From Falsiroseomonas sp050563525 (lineage in GTDB: Bacteria; Pseudomonadota; Alphaproteobacteria; Acetobacterales; Acetobacteraceae): a stretch of DNA of 64,000 nt. The DNA lies in contig NZ_JBNXUN010000002.1 in the NCBI RefSeq assembly GCF_050563525.1, forward strand, positions 496,001-560,000, in the 5' to 3' direction. Within the stretch, counting starts at the first letter, position 1. Every line of letters begins with the position of its first letter. This document shows, piece by piece, positions 8,241-15,884 of this stretch. The notes below the pieces were generated by a model. The model saw nothing but the letters and a program-made list of their open reading frames with translations, had not been told where the DNA came from and ran no database searches. Made by a program: the position numbers and the translations under genes.

Positions 8241-8650
8241 TTGATCTCCTCGGTATGGGTGATGCCGCCCAGGCGGTGATCAAGGTGGGAGTAGGACAGG
8301 CCGGCGGTGAACAGCACGGCGAGGCTCAGCAGCGCCCAGACCAGGAGCGAATCCGCGCCCAGCACCGGCAGCCCCGTGACATGCGACCAGCTCATCCCCG
8401 CGCCGAGGCAGAACAGCCCGACCAGCACGATGCCGGGCCGCTTCAGCACGCCGCTGGTGGTGCGCCACAGCATCAGCAGCACCACGGCCAGAAGGGTGCC
8501 CACCGCCAGCTTCAGCCAGAACCATCCGGATCCCTGCGCCAGCCAATGCAGGTAGGAATAGCCGGAGGGATTGTAGAGCGCGAAGACCACGAACAGGCAG
8601 AACAGGCCGCGCGCCAGCACGCCACGCCAATCGAAGCGCGGAACGCTCAT
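8237..8650 (-). CDS. DUF6524 family membrane protein
   Basis: A 137-residue protein with four predicted membrane segments. The N-terminal block ARGLFCLFVVFALYNPSG and YSYLHWL are features I associate with DUF6524, a family of unknown function. The C terminus (HLDHRLGGITHTEEIK) is polar. It starts one base after the end of the upstream exported-protein gene and its stop overlaps the start of the carbonic-anhydrase-like gene, so it is certainly co-transcribed with both. No catalytic motif is visible. Confidence 0.65.
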   Translation of the reverse strand: MSVPRFDWRGVLARGLFCLFVVFALYNPSGYSYLHWLAQGSGWFWLKLAVGTLLAVVLLMLWRTTSGVLKRPGIVLVGLFCLGAGMSWSHVTGLPVLGADSLLVWALLSLAVLFTAGLSYSHLDHRLGGITHTEEIK

Positions 8651-8651
8651 T

Positions 8652-9662
8652 TCAGCCGCACCCCGTCGCAGCCGGCAGCAAGGCGGCGCGCCGGGCCGCC
8701 AGCGCCGCCGCCACCGCCGCCGCGCCCTGCGCCGCCAGGCGATGCTCGGCGCGGTCGATCGCGTCCAGGGCCTGCGCCTCGAAGGCCTGCCGGTTGAGCG
8801 CGGAATCCACCCGGTTGAACGCCCAGTCCACGCCCCAGGACAGGCCGACGCCACCCGCCAGCCCCAGCGCCACGCCGGGCGAGCCGGCCAGCGCGTAGCC
8901 GAAGGCGCCGCCGGTGGCGACGAGCGATCCGGCCTCGCTAACCCGCAGCGCCAGCGCGCCCAGCCGTGCCGCCATCGGCCGCATGGCGCGCAGGAAGACC
9001 ATGCCGCTGTCGGCGCCTTCCTCCGCCAGCAGCGCCATCGGGTCGGCGGGGCCGGCCTCTGCCAGCCACGGCGCGATGGGGCGGGTGGCGGCGGCGAAAT
9101 CCACGCGCATGGCGGCGACGGCGCCAGGGGCGATGGTGACGGCGCGTGGCAACAGCGCAGCGTCCCGCGCCATGGCCGCCACCGCCTGCCGCCATTCGGC
9201 ATCGACCAGGACGGCGACATGCAGCCGGTCCGCCGCCAGCGCCTCCGCCGGGATCGCCGGGTCCAGCACGCGCTGGCGGAACGCCTCCCGCACCGGGATC
9301 GCCATGGCCAGCGCGATGCGGTCCGGCAGGGTGGCGGCATCTGCCTCCGCCACGCCCTCCGCCAGGCCGCGGGCGGCGAGGCCCAGGACGCGGTAGGCGG
9401 TCATGTAGCTCTGCACCCAGTCATAGGCCCAGTCGCCGAAGGCCGGCACCGCCTCCCGCGCCGTGGCCAGGCGCATCGCGGCGGCATCGGCCAGCAGGCG
9501 CGCGGACAGGGCGCGCAGCCTGGCCGCGGTTTCCTCCAGCCGCGCATCCCACGCGGCAGGCTGGTCCTGCGGCAGCGTCCGGAGCGTACAGATGCCATCC
9601 GGCGTCCGCACCGCAACGGGCTGCGCCGAAACCGATGACGCGAAAAACAACAGAAGAACCAC
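8652..9662 (-). CDS. exported or membrane-anchored protein of unknown function
   Basis: About 336 residues, not recognised. The hydrophobic segment VVVLLLFFASSVSAQ followed by polar sequence looks like a signal peptide, but the only standard start in reach is the GTG at 9660-9662, giving a signal without a basic n-region. In-frame upstream sequence encodes RRLRGIGGPRPW, which would be an ideal n-region but has no ATG/GTG/TTG. The mature part is Ala-rich helix, then a glycine-zipper hairpin (GVALGLAGGVGLSWGVDW) and FNRVDSALNRQAFE. It ends one base before DUF6524. Confidence 0.55.
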   Translation of the reverse strand: MVLLLFFASSVSAQPVAVRTPDGICTLRTLPQDQPAAWDARLEETAARLRALSARLLADAAAMRLATAREAVPAFGDWAYDWVQSYMTAYRVLGLAARGLAEGVAEADAATLPDRIALAMAIPVREAFRQRVLDPAIPAEALAADRLHVAVLVDAEWRQAVAAMARDAALLPRAVTIAPGAVAAMRVDFAAATRPIAPWLAEAGPADPMALLAEEGADSGMVFLRAMRPMAARLGALALRVSEAGSLVATGGAFGYALAGSPGVALGLAGGVGLSWGVDWAFNRVDSALNRQAFEAQALDAIDRAEHRLAAQGAAAVAAALAARRAALLPAATGCG

Positions 9663-9704
9663 AACCCATGGACGCGGCCCGCCGATCCCCCTAAGCCTTC
9701 GGCG

Positions 9705-10304
9705 ATGGATGCCGGCATCCTCCTGATGAGCGTGTGGAGCGGGGTGGAAGCGGTCGTCGCCATCCTGCTGGGCTGGGCCGCCGCACATCTGGCGCGACTT
9801 GGCTCCACCACCCTGGCACCGCCGGATGCCGAGGCCGTGCCGCTGCTGGCGCTGGCGCTGGCCGCCGGCCTCGCGCTCGGCGTCGCCCTGCTGCTGGCCG
9901 TGCCGCATGGCGACAGCTTCCGCCCCGCCCGCATCTTCGCGCCCGAGGGTCCGTGGCAGATCGGCCTGCCGGTGCTGCTGCGGGATTTCGGCCTGCCCGC
10001 GCGCGCCACGCTGGACCAGGCGCTGATGGTGCTCCGCGGTGGCGGGCCGGGCGCGCTGCCGGGGGGCGTTGCGCTGCTGCTGCTTACCGCCGCGGCCGTC
10101 CTGGCACTGCGCCGGTGGCACGGCATCGCCGGGCTGCGCGCGCTGGTCGCGCTGCTGCTGGTTGCCACCGCCACGGCGCTGCTGCTGCACTACGCCGCGC
10201 ATCTGCTGGCCTGGATGCTGGCGCTGCTGAATTTCTGGGCCTTCGCCATCGCGCTGTTCGTCTTCCAGCGCTGGCGGTACGCGCGGCCCAGGCCGGACCA
10301 CTGA
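9705..10304 (+). CDS. integral membrane protein of unknown function
   Basis: A 199-residue protein with four or five hydrophobic segments, separated by a polar stretch GDSFRPARIFAPEGPWQI. I do not recognise the family. It is the only plus-strand gene inside the minus-strand cluster, filling the space between the DUF4239 gene and the exported-protein gene exactly (5 and 42 bases away). The opposite strand here translates into low-complexity Gln/Arg/His sequence, which supports the plus-strand reading. It may share a divergent control region with the gene ending at 8652. Confidence 0.6.
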   Translation: MDAGILLMSVWSGVEAVVAILLGWAAAHLARLGSTTLAPPDAEAVPLLALALAAGLALGVALLLAVPHGDSFRPARIFAPEGPWQIGLPVLLRDFGLPARATLDQALMVLRGGGPGALPGGVALLLLTAAAVLALRRWHGIAGLRALVALLLVATATALLLHYAAHLLAWMLALLNFWAFAIALFVFQRWRYARPRPDH

Positions 10305-10308
10305 GGCA

Positions 10309-11109
10309 TCACGTCACCTCCATCAGCGCGAGGAAGGGCCGCGGCGTCAGCAGCGCCGGGTCGCCGACGAAGGGAAACGCCAGCTTCACCGCCACCAGCA
10401 GCACCGAACCCACGATCAGCGCCACCACCGCGCCCATTGCGTAGTGCAGCGCCGCCTGACCGCCGCCGAAGAACCACTGGAAGGCGATGGTGGCGACGGA
10501 TACCGTCAGCACCAGCGCCCAGATCAGCCCCGCCAGGGTGCGGGACATGACGGATAGCCGCGCCACCCGCGCCTCCCCCACCTGGGCCATCCAGTCGCCT
10601 GTCGTCTGCTTCAGGGATTGCTGGCCCGGCGTCGCCCCCTCCGCATCGAAGAAGGCGCGCGCCAGGCGCTGGAAGGCAGCCTCGGAGCCGCTGGCACCAT
10701 GGCCTGCCTGCATCGCCGGCCAATCCTGCTCCACCACCGCGCCGGCATACATCCGGATCGCCGTGCGCATTTCCGCCCGCAGCGGCGCCGCTTCCGGCCC
10801 GGCGAAGCTGTCGACCGACAGCGCCAGCATGTAGAGGCCGGCGGTCTCCTTCTGCACGGTGTCGCGCGCCGTCTGGTAGGTGTCCCAGGCACCGACCAGC
10901 GCAAGCGCCGCGACGACGGCGTAGATCTCCACCACGAAGCCGTACTTCACCACGCCGAGCGGCACGTTGGCCGCCAGTTCCACCGGCGTGAACAGCGCAT
11001 GCACGACATGGCCGATGCCAAGCGCCAGCAGCACCGGAACCCCGGTGGTCAGCAGGATGCCCAGCCAGAAGGGCAGGGCAGCGATCTGGTGTGGCAGCGA
11101 AAGTTCCAA
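10309..11109 (-). CDS. bestrophin-like DUF4239 membrane protein
   Basis: A 266-residue protein with two N-terminal membrane segments, a soluble helical middle part (about residues 80-190), and two C-terminal membrane segments. This topology and the segment FVVEIYAVVAALALVGAWDTYQ fit DUF4239, which Pfam relates to bestrophins. True bestrophins are pentameric anion/bicarbonate channels; transport by DUF4239 proteins has not been shown to my knowledge. Its presence three genes from a carbonic-anhydrase-like protein makes an anion or bicarbonate role worth testing (inference). Confidence 0.65.
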   Translation of the reverse strand: MELSLPHQIAALPFWLGILLTTGVPVLLALGIGHVVHALFTPVELAANVPLGVVKYGFVVEIYAVVAALALVGAWDTYQTARDTVQKETAGLYMLALSVDSFAGPEAAPLRAEMRTAIRMYAGAVVEQDWPAMQAGHGASGSEAAFQRLARAFFDAEGATPGQQSLKQTTGDWMAQVGEARVARLSVMSRTLAGLIWALVLTVSVATIAFQWFFGGGQAALHYAMGAVVALIVGSVLLVAVKLAFPFVGDPALLTPRPFLALMEVT

Positions 11110-11139
11110 GCCGGCCCCTCCTGGGCTGGTGCCGCGTGG

Positions 11140-11574
11140 TCAGGCCCCGATCGAGCGGTACCAGCGCCGCGTGCGAATCAGGCCGCCGGAGGGCTTCGGC
11201 TCCAGCGCCAGCTCCTCCATCTGCCGCTTCACCCGCCGCGCGGCCTCCGCCTCCGTCAGCCCGGCGCCGGCGCGGGCGCGGTAGAAGGCGACGGCCTTGG
11301 CGAAATCGGCGCGCGCCACGCGGTTGCGACGATCCGCCAGGGTCTTCAGCAGCAGCCCGGCGGACCGGCCGATCTCGCCTTCCAGCGCGATCTCGCCCTG
11401 CTCGGCGGCACCGCGCAGCAGCCCCGTCGCCTCCTCCAGCCGCAGGCCGTAGCGCGTCAGCCCTTCCTCCAGCAGCCGGCGTTCCTCCGCCTTGTCGAGG
11501 AAGCGGCGGCCCTGCATCTGCAACTTCACCAGCTCCCCGAAGCGGGACCGGCCATCCTGGTCGGTGGCGTGCAT
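11140..11574 (-). CDS. small helical protein sharing a domain with the 7296-8240 product
   Basis: A 144-residue, probably cytoplasmic, mainly helical protein without known motifs. Almost its whole length aligns with residues 168-304 of the carbonic-anhydrase-like protein in the same cluster: RRLLEEGLTRYGL with RALLVEGVTRHGL, AVAFYRARAGAGLTEAEA with AAALYRALVGASLPLAEA, and the C-terminal EPKPSGGLIRTRRWY with APRPEGLLRSTAWF. ATG at 11574 has AAGGA 6-7 bases upstream. It sits 10 bases after the exported protein gene and 30 bases before DUF4239. Confidence 0.65.
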   Translation of the reverse strand: MHATDQDGRSRFGELVKLQMQGRRFLDKAEERRLLEEGLTRYGLRLEEATGLLRGAAEQGEIALEGEIGRSAGLLLKTLADRRNRVARADFAKAVAFYRARAGAGLTEAEAARRVKRQMEELALEPKPSGGLIRTRRWYRSIGA

Positions 11575-11584
11575 GGGGTATCCT

Positions 11585-12301
11585 TCAGAATGACGCTGGG
11601 CGCAGCGACGGCGGCTGCGGCGTGGTCGGCAGGTCCATGCCCTGCGGCTGCTGCACCGCCATGCCCTGCACCCGCGCATTCAGCCGGTCGATCGCACGCA
11701 GGATGCGGCTGGCCTCGATGCCGAGCGGCGCATCCGTCGGCGTCAGCACGAACTTCACGCGCGGCAGCGGGAACAGGTCCACATCCACCTTGTCCACGGT
11801 GAAGCCGCCGATCTCGCTGGCATCCAGGATGCCGCGCACGATGGTCCGCTGCATCACCGCGATCGGACCCGGGTTGCGCGCCGCGTGCCGGTCCAGCATC
11901 CGTGCGACGAAATCGCGATCCGCCTCCGTCAGCTCCCGCGCCTGACCGAAGGTGAGGCCGAAGGTCGGGATCAACCCGACGGAGCTTTCGATCTCCTTCA
12001 GCTTGTAGCCGGAGATGTCCATCAGCCAGGTGAAGTCGTCCTGACTGGCGCGGCCACGCTGCAGGGCGCCGTGGCGACGCATGAAATGGCCGGAGCCGGT
12101 GCCGAACCCGAACAGGTCCAGCACCTCCCCCCACATCTCGCCCGCCCGTTCGCCGAAACCACCGGAATGCGGCAGGTCCTGCAATGGCGCCGTCACCACC
12201 GTACGTGGCACCATTGGCGCGGTCTGCGCCAGGGACGCGCCGGAGGTCAGCGCCATCGCGGCCGCCAGCAGCAGTCGCCGCAGGCCGGGGGGTTGGGGCA
12301 T
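11585..12301 (-). CDS. exported protein of unknown function
   Basis: A 238-residue protein with a clear Sec signal peptide (PGLRRLLLAAAMALTSGASLAQ) and no recognisable domain. The mature part contains GFGTGSGHFMRRHG, SGYKLKEIESSVGLIPTFGL and a C-terminal block VDLFPLPRVKFVLTPTDAP. It has a mixed helix/sheet look and a Pro/Gln-rich tail. ATG at 12301 is supported by AAGGAG about 8 bases upstream. The upstream gene ends 26 bases before it, so it belongs to the same transcript and probably acts in the periplasm with the PstS-like protein. Confidence 0.6.
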   Translation of the reverse strand: MPQPPGLRRLLLAAAMALTSGASLAQTAPMVPRTVVTAPLQDLPHSGGFGERAGEMWGEVLDLFGFGTGSGHFMRRHGALQRGRASQDDFTWLMDISGYKLKEIESSVGLIPTFGLTFGQARELTEADRDFVARMLDRHAARNPGPIAVMQRTIVRGILDASEIGGFTVDKVDVDLFPLPRVKFVLTPTDAPLGIEASRILRAIDRLNARVQGMAVQQPQGMDLPTTPQPPSLRPASF

Positions 12302-12327
12302 CGCGAAGCTCTCCTTGCTCGGGCGCG

Positions 12328-13389
12328 TCATCGGGACATCGCGGTCAGGTTGTCGGCGATCCGGCGCTGCGCCGTGCGCTCCGCCGGGCCAAGCGGCACC
12401 AGCCCGGTGACGGACAGCGCACCGCCGGGGCCGGTGGAGGATTCCGCCATTGCCTCGTTCAGGAATTCGCGGATGCCGCGCACCACGCCGATGCCTTCCC
12501 GCAGCCGCGTGTGCTGCCGCTTGGCGTAGAGGTAGACGGTGCGCGTCGCGACGTAGTCCTGCGCAAAGATCGAAGCCTGCGTCGGCAGCACGCCATCCAG
12601 CGCCAGCGCCACCAAATTGCCGCCGCTGGCCAGAAGTTGGTCGTAGGAAATCAGCCCGACGGTGCCGGGCGGGCTGGCCAGCAGCGCCGCCGGAATCTCC
12701 GCGCCCTCCATCAGCCGCACGCGGCCATCGTCGCGAAGCGTGATGCATTTGCCACGGCGGTAGCTGGCCTCGAACAGAAGCCGCACCGCCTTCACGTCGC
12801 GGCAGCCGCCTTCCAGCACCATGTCCTCGAACAGGCCGGTGGTGCCGTTGCCGGCGGGCGGCATCAGCAGGCGGATCGGCGTCTGCGGCAGCGTGGGCGC
12901 AAGGTCGGACCAGTTCGCGGTGCGGTTCGGCACGAACTCTTCCGCCGCCACACGCTCCGCCGCCAGTGCTTCCCAGACCTGGCGCGTCGTCAGGTTCGGC
13001 GTCGGCTCGCCGCGCCGCACCGCCAGCACCACGGCGCCGAGGCCGAGCTGCAGTTCCACCACGTCCCGCACGCCGTTAGCCTGGCAGGTGTCCAGCATGC
13101 TGCGCGCCATGCGTCGCACGACGATGGCGATATCCGGCGTTTGCGCGCCCAGGCCCGCACAGAACAATTCGAGCGCAGCCGAGGACGGCAGCAGGCGGAC
13201 CAGCGGTGCCGTGACGCCCTCGTAGCGCTCGGTGAAACCGCTCGCCAGCATCTGCGTCACCGCGGTGGCGGAGCCGGAGCTGATCACGACCAGCCGGTCC
13301 CGCATCGCGAGCCCGGTCTGCGCCGCGGCGGTCGATGCCAGTGTCGCCGCCAGTGCGAGGCCGGCCACCAGCCGGCGCAAGGGCTTCAT
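12328..13389 (-). CDS. PstS-like periplasmic substrate-binding protein
   Basis: A 353-residue protein with a signal peptide (RRLVAGLALAATLASTAAAQ) and the PBP-like fold of phosphate-binding proteins: VVISSGSATAVTQML near the mature N terminus, LPSSAALELFCAGLG, and GNGTTGLFEDMVLEGGC. Two Cys (in VLEGGCRD and RRGKCITL) may form a disulfide. No ABC permease or ATPase is adjacent, so it is not an ordinary Pst component; similar orphan PstS-like proteins work as sensors or accessory envelope proteins. Its ATGA overlap with the upstream gene shows translational coupling. Confidence 0.7.
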   Translation of the reverse strand: MKPLRRLVAGLALAATLASTAAAQTGLAMRDRLVVISSGSATAVTQMLASGFTERYEGVTAPLVRLLPSSAALELFCAGLGAQTPDIAIVVRRMARSMLDTCQANGVRDVVELQLGLGAVVLAVRRGEPTPNLTTRQVWEALAAERVAAEEFVPNRTANWSDLAPTLPQTPIRLLMPPAGNGTTGLFEDMVLEGGCRDVKAVRLLFEASYRRGKCITLRDDGRVRLMEGAEIPAALLASPPGTVGLISYDQLLASGGNLVALALDGVLPTQASIFAQDYVATRTVYLYAKRQHTRLREGIGVVRGIREFLNEAMAESSTGPGGALSVTGLVPLGPAERTAQRRIADNLTAMSR

Positions 13390-14267
13390 GCCGGACCTCC
13401 GATCGCCATCGCTTCGCGCGGCGGGCCCAGCGCGCGCAGCAGCGTTTCCTGCACCGCCTGTTCCACCGCGAGCCGCGCGCGGGCCTGCGCCAGCCAGCCG
13501 GCCAGCAGGGGCTGCACCGCGGCATCGAGCGCCCCGGCATCGGCCACCGCACCGGCCAGGTTGCCGCGGCGCAGATGCTCCAGGATGCCGTCCATGGCGC
13601 CTTCCAGCAGCCCGGCCGGCGCCGGCCCCGCCAGGCCGAGATTGGCCAGCAGCCCCACCGCCGCGGCCGAGGCCCGGTCCAGCATCGTCTCCGGCCGCGG
13701 CGCGCGGGCCAGCAGTTGCGGCGCCAGCACGGCGAAACGCTCGCGCAGCTCGGCCTCCGACGGCAGGCCGCGGGCGGCATGGCTGGCCAGCACCTCGGCC
13801 AGCGAGGGTGGCAGCGCGCCGGGCGGGGCGAGGGCTGCCATCGCCTGGTATTCGCGCAGCCACGGCCGCGGCGTGGCGATGCTGGCGCGCAGCAGCAGCG
13901 CCGCGACCAGGAACCGCTCGCCCGGCGGGCCACGCTCCGCGACCAGCGTCGCGACACGCTCGGTCGCCGCGACAGCACGCTGCGCCGCGGCCTCCGCCCG
14001 GCTGGCCTGCGCGGCGGCGTTGCGCAGCAGCGGGTCGAGCTGTTCGGTGGACGGCAGGCCGGGCGGCGGCAGATTGGCCTGGGCGGCACCGAACGGCCCT
14101 GGCCCCAGCAGCGCCAGCCCGGTCGCCGCCAGGGCGAGGCCGGCGACGAAGCCGGTCAGCGGGCCAGGCCTGCGCTTCGGCGCGGACTCCGGTTCAGGCG
14201 CCGCCTGGGTCGCGAGCAGCAGGGCGTTGGGGGCTCGCCGCGAGAACGGAATGGTCACGAGGTGCAT
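13386..14267 (-). CDS. single-pass membrane protein with long helical periplasmic domain
   Basis: A 293-residue protein. A short basic cytoplasmic head (SRRAPNALL, PKRRPGPL) is followed by one membrane segment at about residues 38-56 and a long Ala/Arg/Glu-rich helical domain. The domain contains coiled-coil-like AQASRAEAAAQRAVAATERV and a repeated Leu/Ala pattern to the end. The overall layout recalls alphaproteobacterial mitofilin/HemY-like proteins (COG4223), but identity is uncertain. First gene of the cluster; upstream is a 98-base gap after the ECF41 gene, which is on the same strand. GGAGG lies 2 bases before the ATG, closer than usual. Confidence 0.55.
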   Translation of the reverse strand: MHLVTIPFSRRAPNALLLATQAAPEPESAPKRRPGPLTGFVAGLALAATGLALLGPGPFGAAQANLPPPGLPSTEQLDPLLRNAAAQASRAEAAAQRAVAATERVATLVAERGPPGERFLVAALLLRASIATPRPWLREYQAMAALAPPGALPPSLAEVLASHAARGLPSEAELRERFAVLAPQLLARAPRPETMLDRASAAAVGLLANLGLAGPAPAGLLEGAMDGILEHLRRGNLAGAVADAGALDAAVQPLLAGWLAQARARLAVEQAVQETLLRALGPPREAMAIGGPA

Positions 14268-14365
14268 CGCCTCCGGAGGGGCCGACCTGCGCCGGCCCCC
14301 CTGGATTAGCGAAGATTGGTTGTCATTCCGTGAAGCTGCCCTGCCGCAATGCCACGGCACACCGA

Positions 14366-15232
14366 TCAGCGCCCGAGGCTGTCCTGGATGTGGCGCAGCT
14401 TGTCGGGGTTGCGCGTCATGTAGATCGCGGTGATCCGGCCATGCTCGATCTCGAGCGCAGTGGTCTGCAGCGTGCCGTTGTGCAGGCTGACGTAGCCGGG
14501 CGATCCATCGATCCAGGCCGCACGAAGCAGCGTCTCCACATCGCCGTAGTTCTGGAACAGTCCCTGGTAGAGGCGCAGCGCCCGGTCGATGCCGATGATG
14601 GCGTTCGGATAGGACATGACCTTGCCGCCGCCATCGGAGCGGATCGTGACCCCCGCGGCGAGAAGGGCGCGGAGGCTTCCCACATCGCCCGTCCGCGTCG
14701 CCTTGAAGAAGGCCATGGCGATGCGCTCGCCCTCCTCCCGCTCCACCGGATAGCGCGGGCGCGCCGCCTGGATGTTGCGCCGCGCCCGGGACGCGAGCTG
14801 GCGTACCGCGGCGACATCCCGCCCGAGCGTCGCGGCGATCTCGTCCGCCGGCGTGTCGAACACGTCGTGCAGCAGGAAGGCCGCACGCTCCAGCGGCGAA
14901 AGCCGTTCCAGCGCCAGCATCAGCGTGATGGTCAGATTGTCCGCCCGCAGGTCGTCATCCTCCGGCTCCGGCATCGGGTCCGGCAGCCAGCTCCCGACAT
15001 AGCTCTCGCGCCGGGCACGGGCTGTCTTCATCGCGTCGAGGCAAAGGCGCGTAACGATGCGGCTGAGGAAGGCGGGACCGTCCCGCACCTCCTCCGGTCG
15101 CGTGCCCTGCCAGCGCAGCCATGCATCCTGCACGACGTCCTGCGCCTCGGAGATGGAGCTGAGCATGCGGTAGGCCAGGCGCAGCAGCCGCGGCCGCTGC
15201 GCCTCGAACAGCCCCGCGGCCTCCGGCGTCAT
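14366..15232 (-). CDS. sigJ: ECF41-type RNA polymerase sigma factor with SnoaL-like C-terminal domain
   Basis: A 288-residue extracytoplasmic-function sigma factor. Region 2 (LRLAYRMLSSISEAQDVVQD), region 4 (LSPLERAAFLLHDVF plus the recognition helix around AATLGRDVAAVRQLASRARR) and a C-terminal SnoaL-like domain are in the expected order. Three ECF41 signature motifs are present: WLPDP in the region 2-4 linker, DGGGK in the extension, and NPDKL near the C terminus. In this group the extension controls sigma activity instead of a separate anti-sigma factor. It ends the operon NmrA-like, GST, sigma; a matching promoter lies upstream of the first gene, implying autoregulation. Confidence 0.92.
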   Translation of the reverse strand: MTPEAAGLFEAQRPRLLRLAYRMLSSISEAQDVVQDAWLRWQGTRPEEVRDGPAFLSRIVTRLCLDAMKTARARRESYVGSWLPDPMPEPEDDDLRADNLTITLMLALERLSPLERAAFLLHDVFDTPADEIAATLGRDVAAVRQLASRARRNIQAARPRYPVEREEGERIAMAFFKATRTGDVGSLRALLAAGVTIRSDGGGKVMSYPNAIIGIDRALRLYQGLFQNYGDVETLLRAAWIDGSPGYVSLHNGTLQTTALEIEHGRITAIYMTRNPDKLRHIQDSLGR

Positions 15233-15254
15233 GCCGCGCCCCCCGCCGCGTCAC

Positions 15255-15884
15255 TCATGCGACCCGTCGTCCCGAAAGCAGCCGCTCCTCCGCGCCAAGG
15301 CCCTCGGCCCGCATCGCCAGCCGCGTGGCCGGACGATCGCGCATCTCACGTCGTAGCCTGGCCATCGCATCGGGAACCTCCACCTCGAAGCGCTCGGCCC
15401 AGAGCAGCATGACGAACAGGTACATGTCGGCGACGGTGGGTTCGTCGCCGAACAGCCAGGTCCCCCGCATGCCGCCGGCCATCAGGGTCAGCAGGCCACA
15501 GATCGTCGCCGCCGCCCGCGCCCTCTCCCGCTCGGAGCCGCCGTGCCACATCGGCTTGAAGGCGCGATGCAACTCGGTGGAGATGAAGGCCAGCGCCTCG
15601 ATCAGCCGGCTGCGGCCGAGCGCACCCGGCGGCGCCAGCCGGGGATACCGCGCCGCCAGGAAATCCAGCACCGCGATATTCTCGGTCAGCAGCTGGCCAT
15701 CCTCCAGCACCAGCGCGGGGACATAGCGCTTGGCGCTGATGCTGCGGAAGTCGGTGCCCCGCTCGGTCATTCCGGTGCGGAGATCGACGCGTTCCACGCT
15801 GAATTCGGCACCGGCTTCGTGCAACGCGATGTGGTCCGCCAGGCTGCAGGCGCCCGGCGCGTAGTACAGCTTCAGCATGCTCAT
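15255..15884 (-). CDS. glutathione S-transferase family protein
   Basis: A 209-residue two-domain protein. The thioredoxin-like N-terminal domain begins KLYYAPGACSLADHIALHE, typical of beta-class bacterial GSTs, and carries the glutathione-gamma-Glu contact motif in LLTENIAVLDFLA. The helical domain contains GTWLFGDEPTVADMYLFV with the N-capping box. It probably conjugates or reduces electrophiles with glutathione in the cytosol. Its ATG overlaps the stop of the oxidoreductase gene upstream (ATGA), and it precedes the ECF41 factor by 22 bases, so it is a likely member of that regulon. Confidence 0.88.
   Translation of the reverse strand: MSMLKLYYAPGACSLADHIALHEAGAEFSVERVDLRTGMTERGTDFRSISAKRYVPALVLEDGQLLTENIAVLDFLAARYPRLAPPGALGRSRLIEALAFISTELHRAFKPMWHGGSERERARAAATICGLLTLMAGGMRGTWLFGDEPTVADMYLFVMLLWAERFEVEVPDAMARLRREMRDRPATRLAMRAEGLGAEERLLSGRRVA

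Noticed and set aside
12328..13389. Complete Pst phosphate transporter
   Set aside because: Only the binding-protein homologue is present; no PstA, PstB, PstC or PhoU gene is adjacent.
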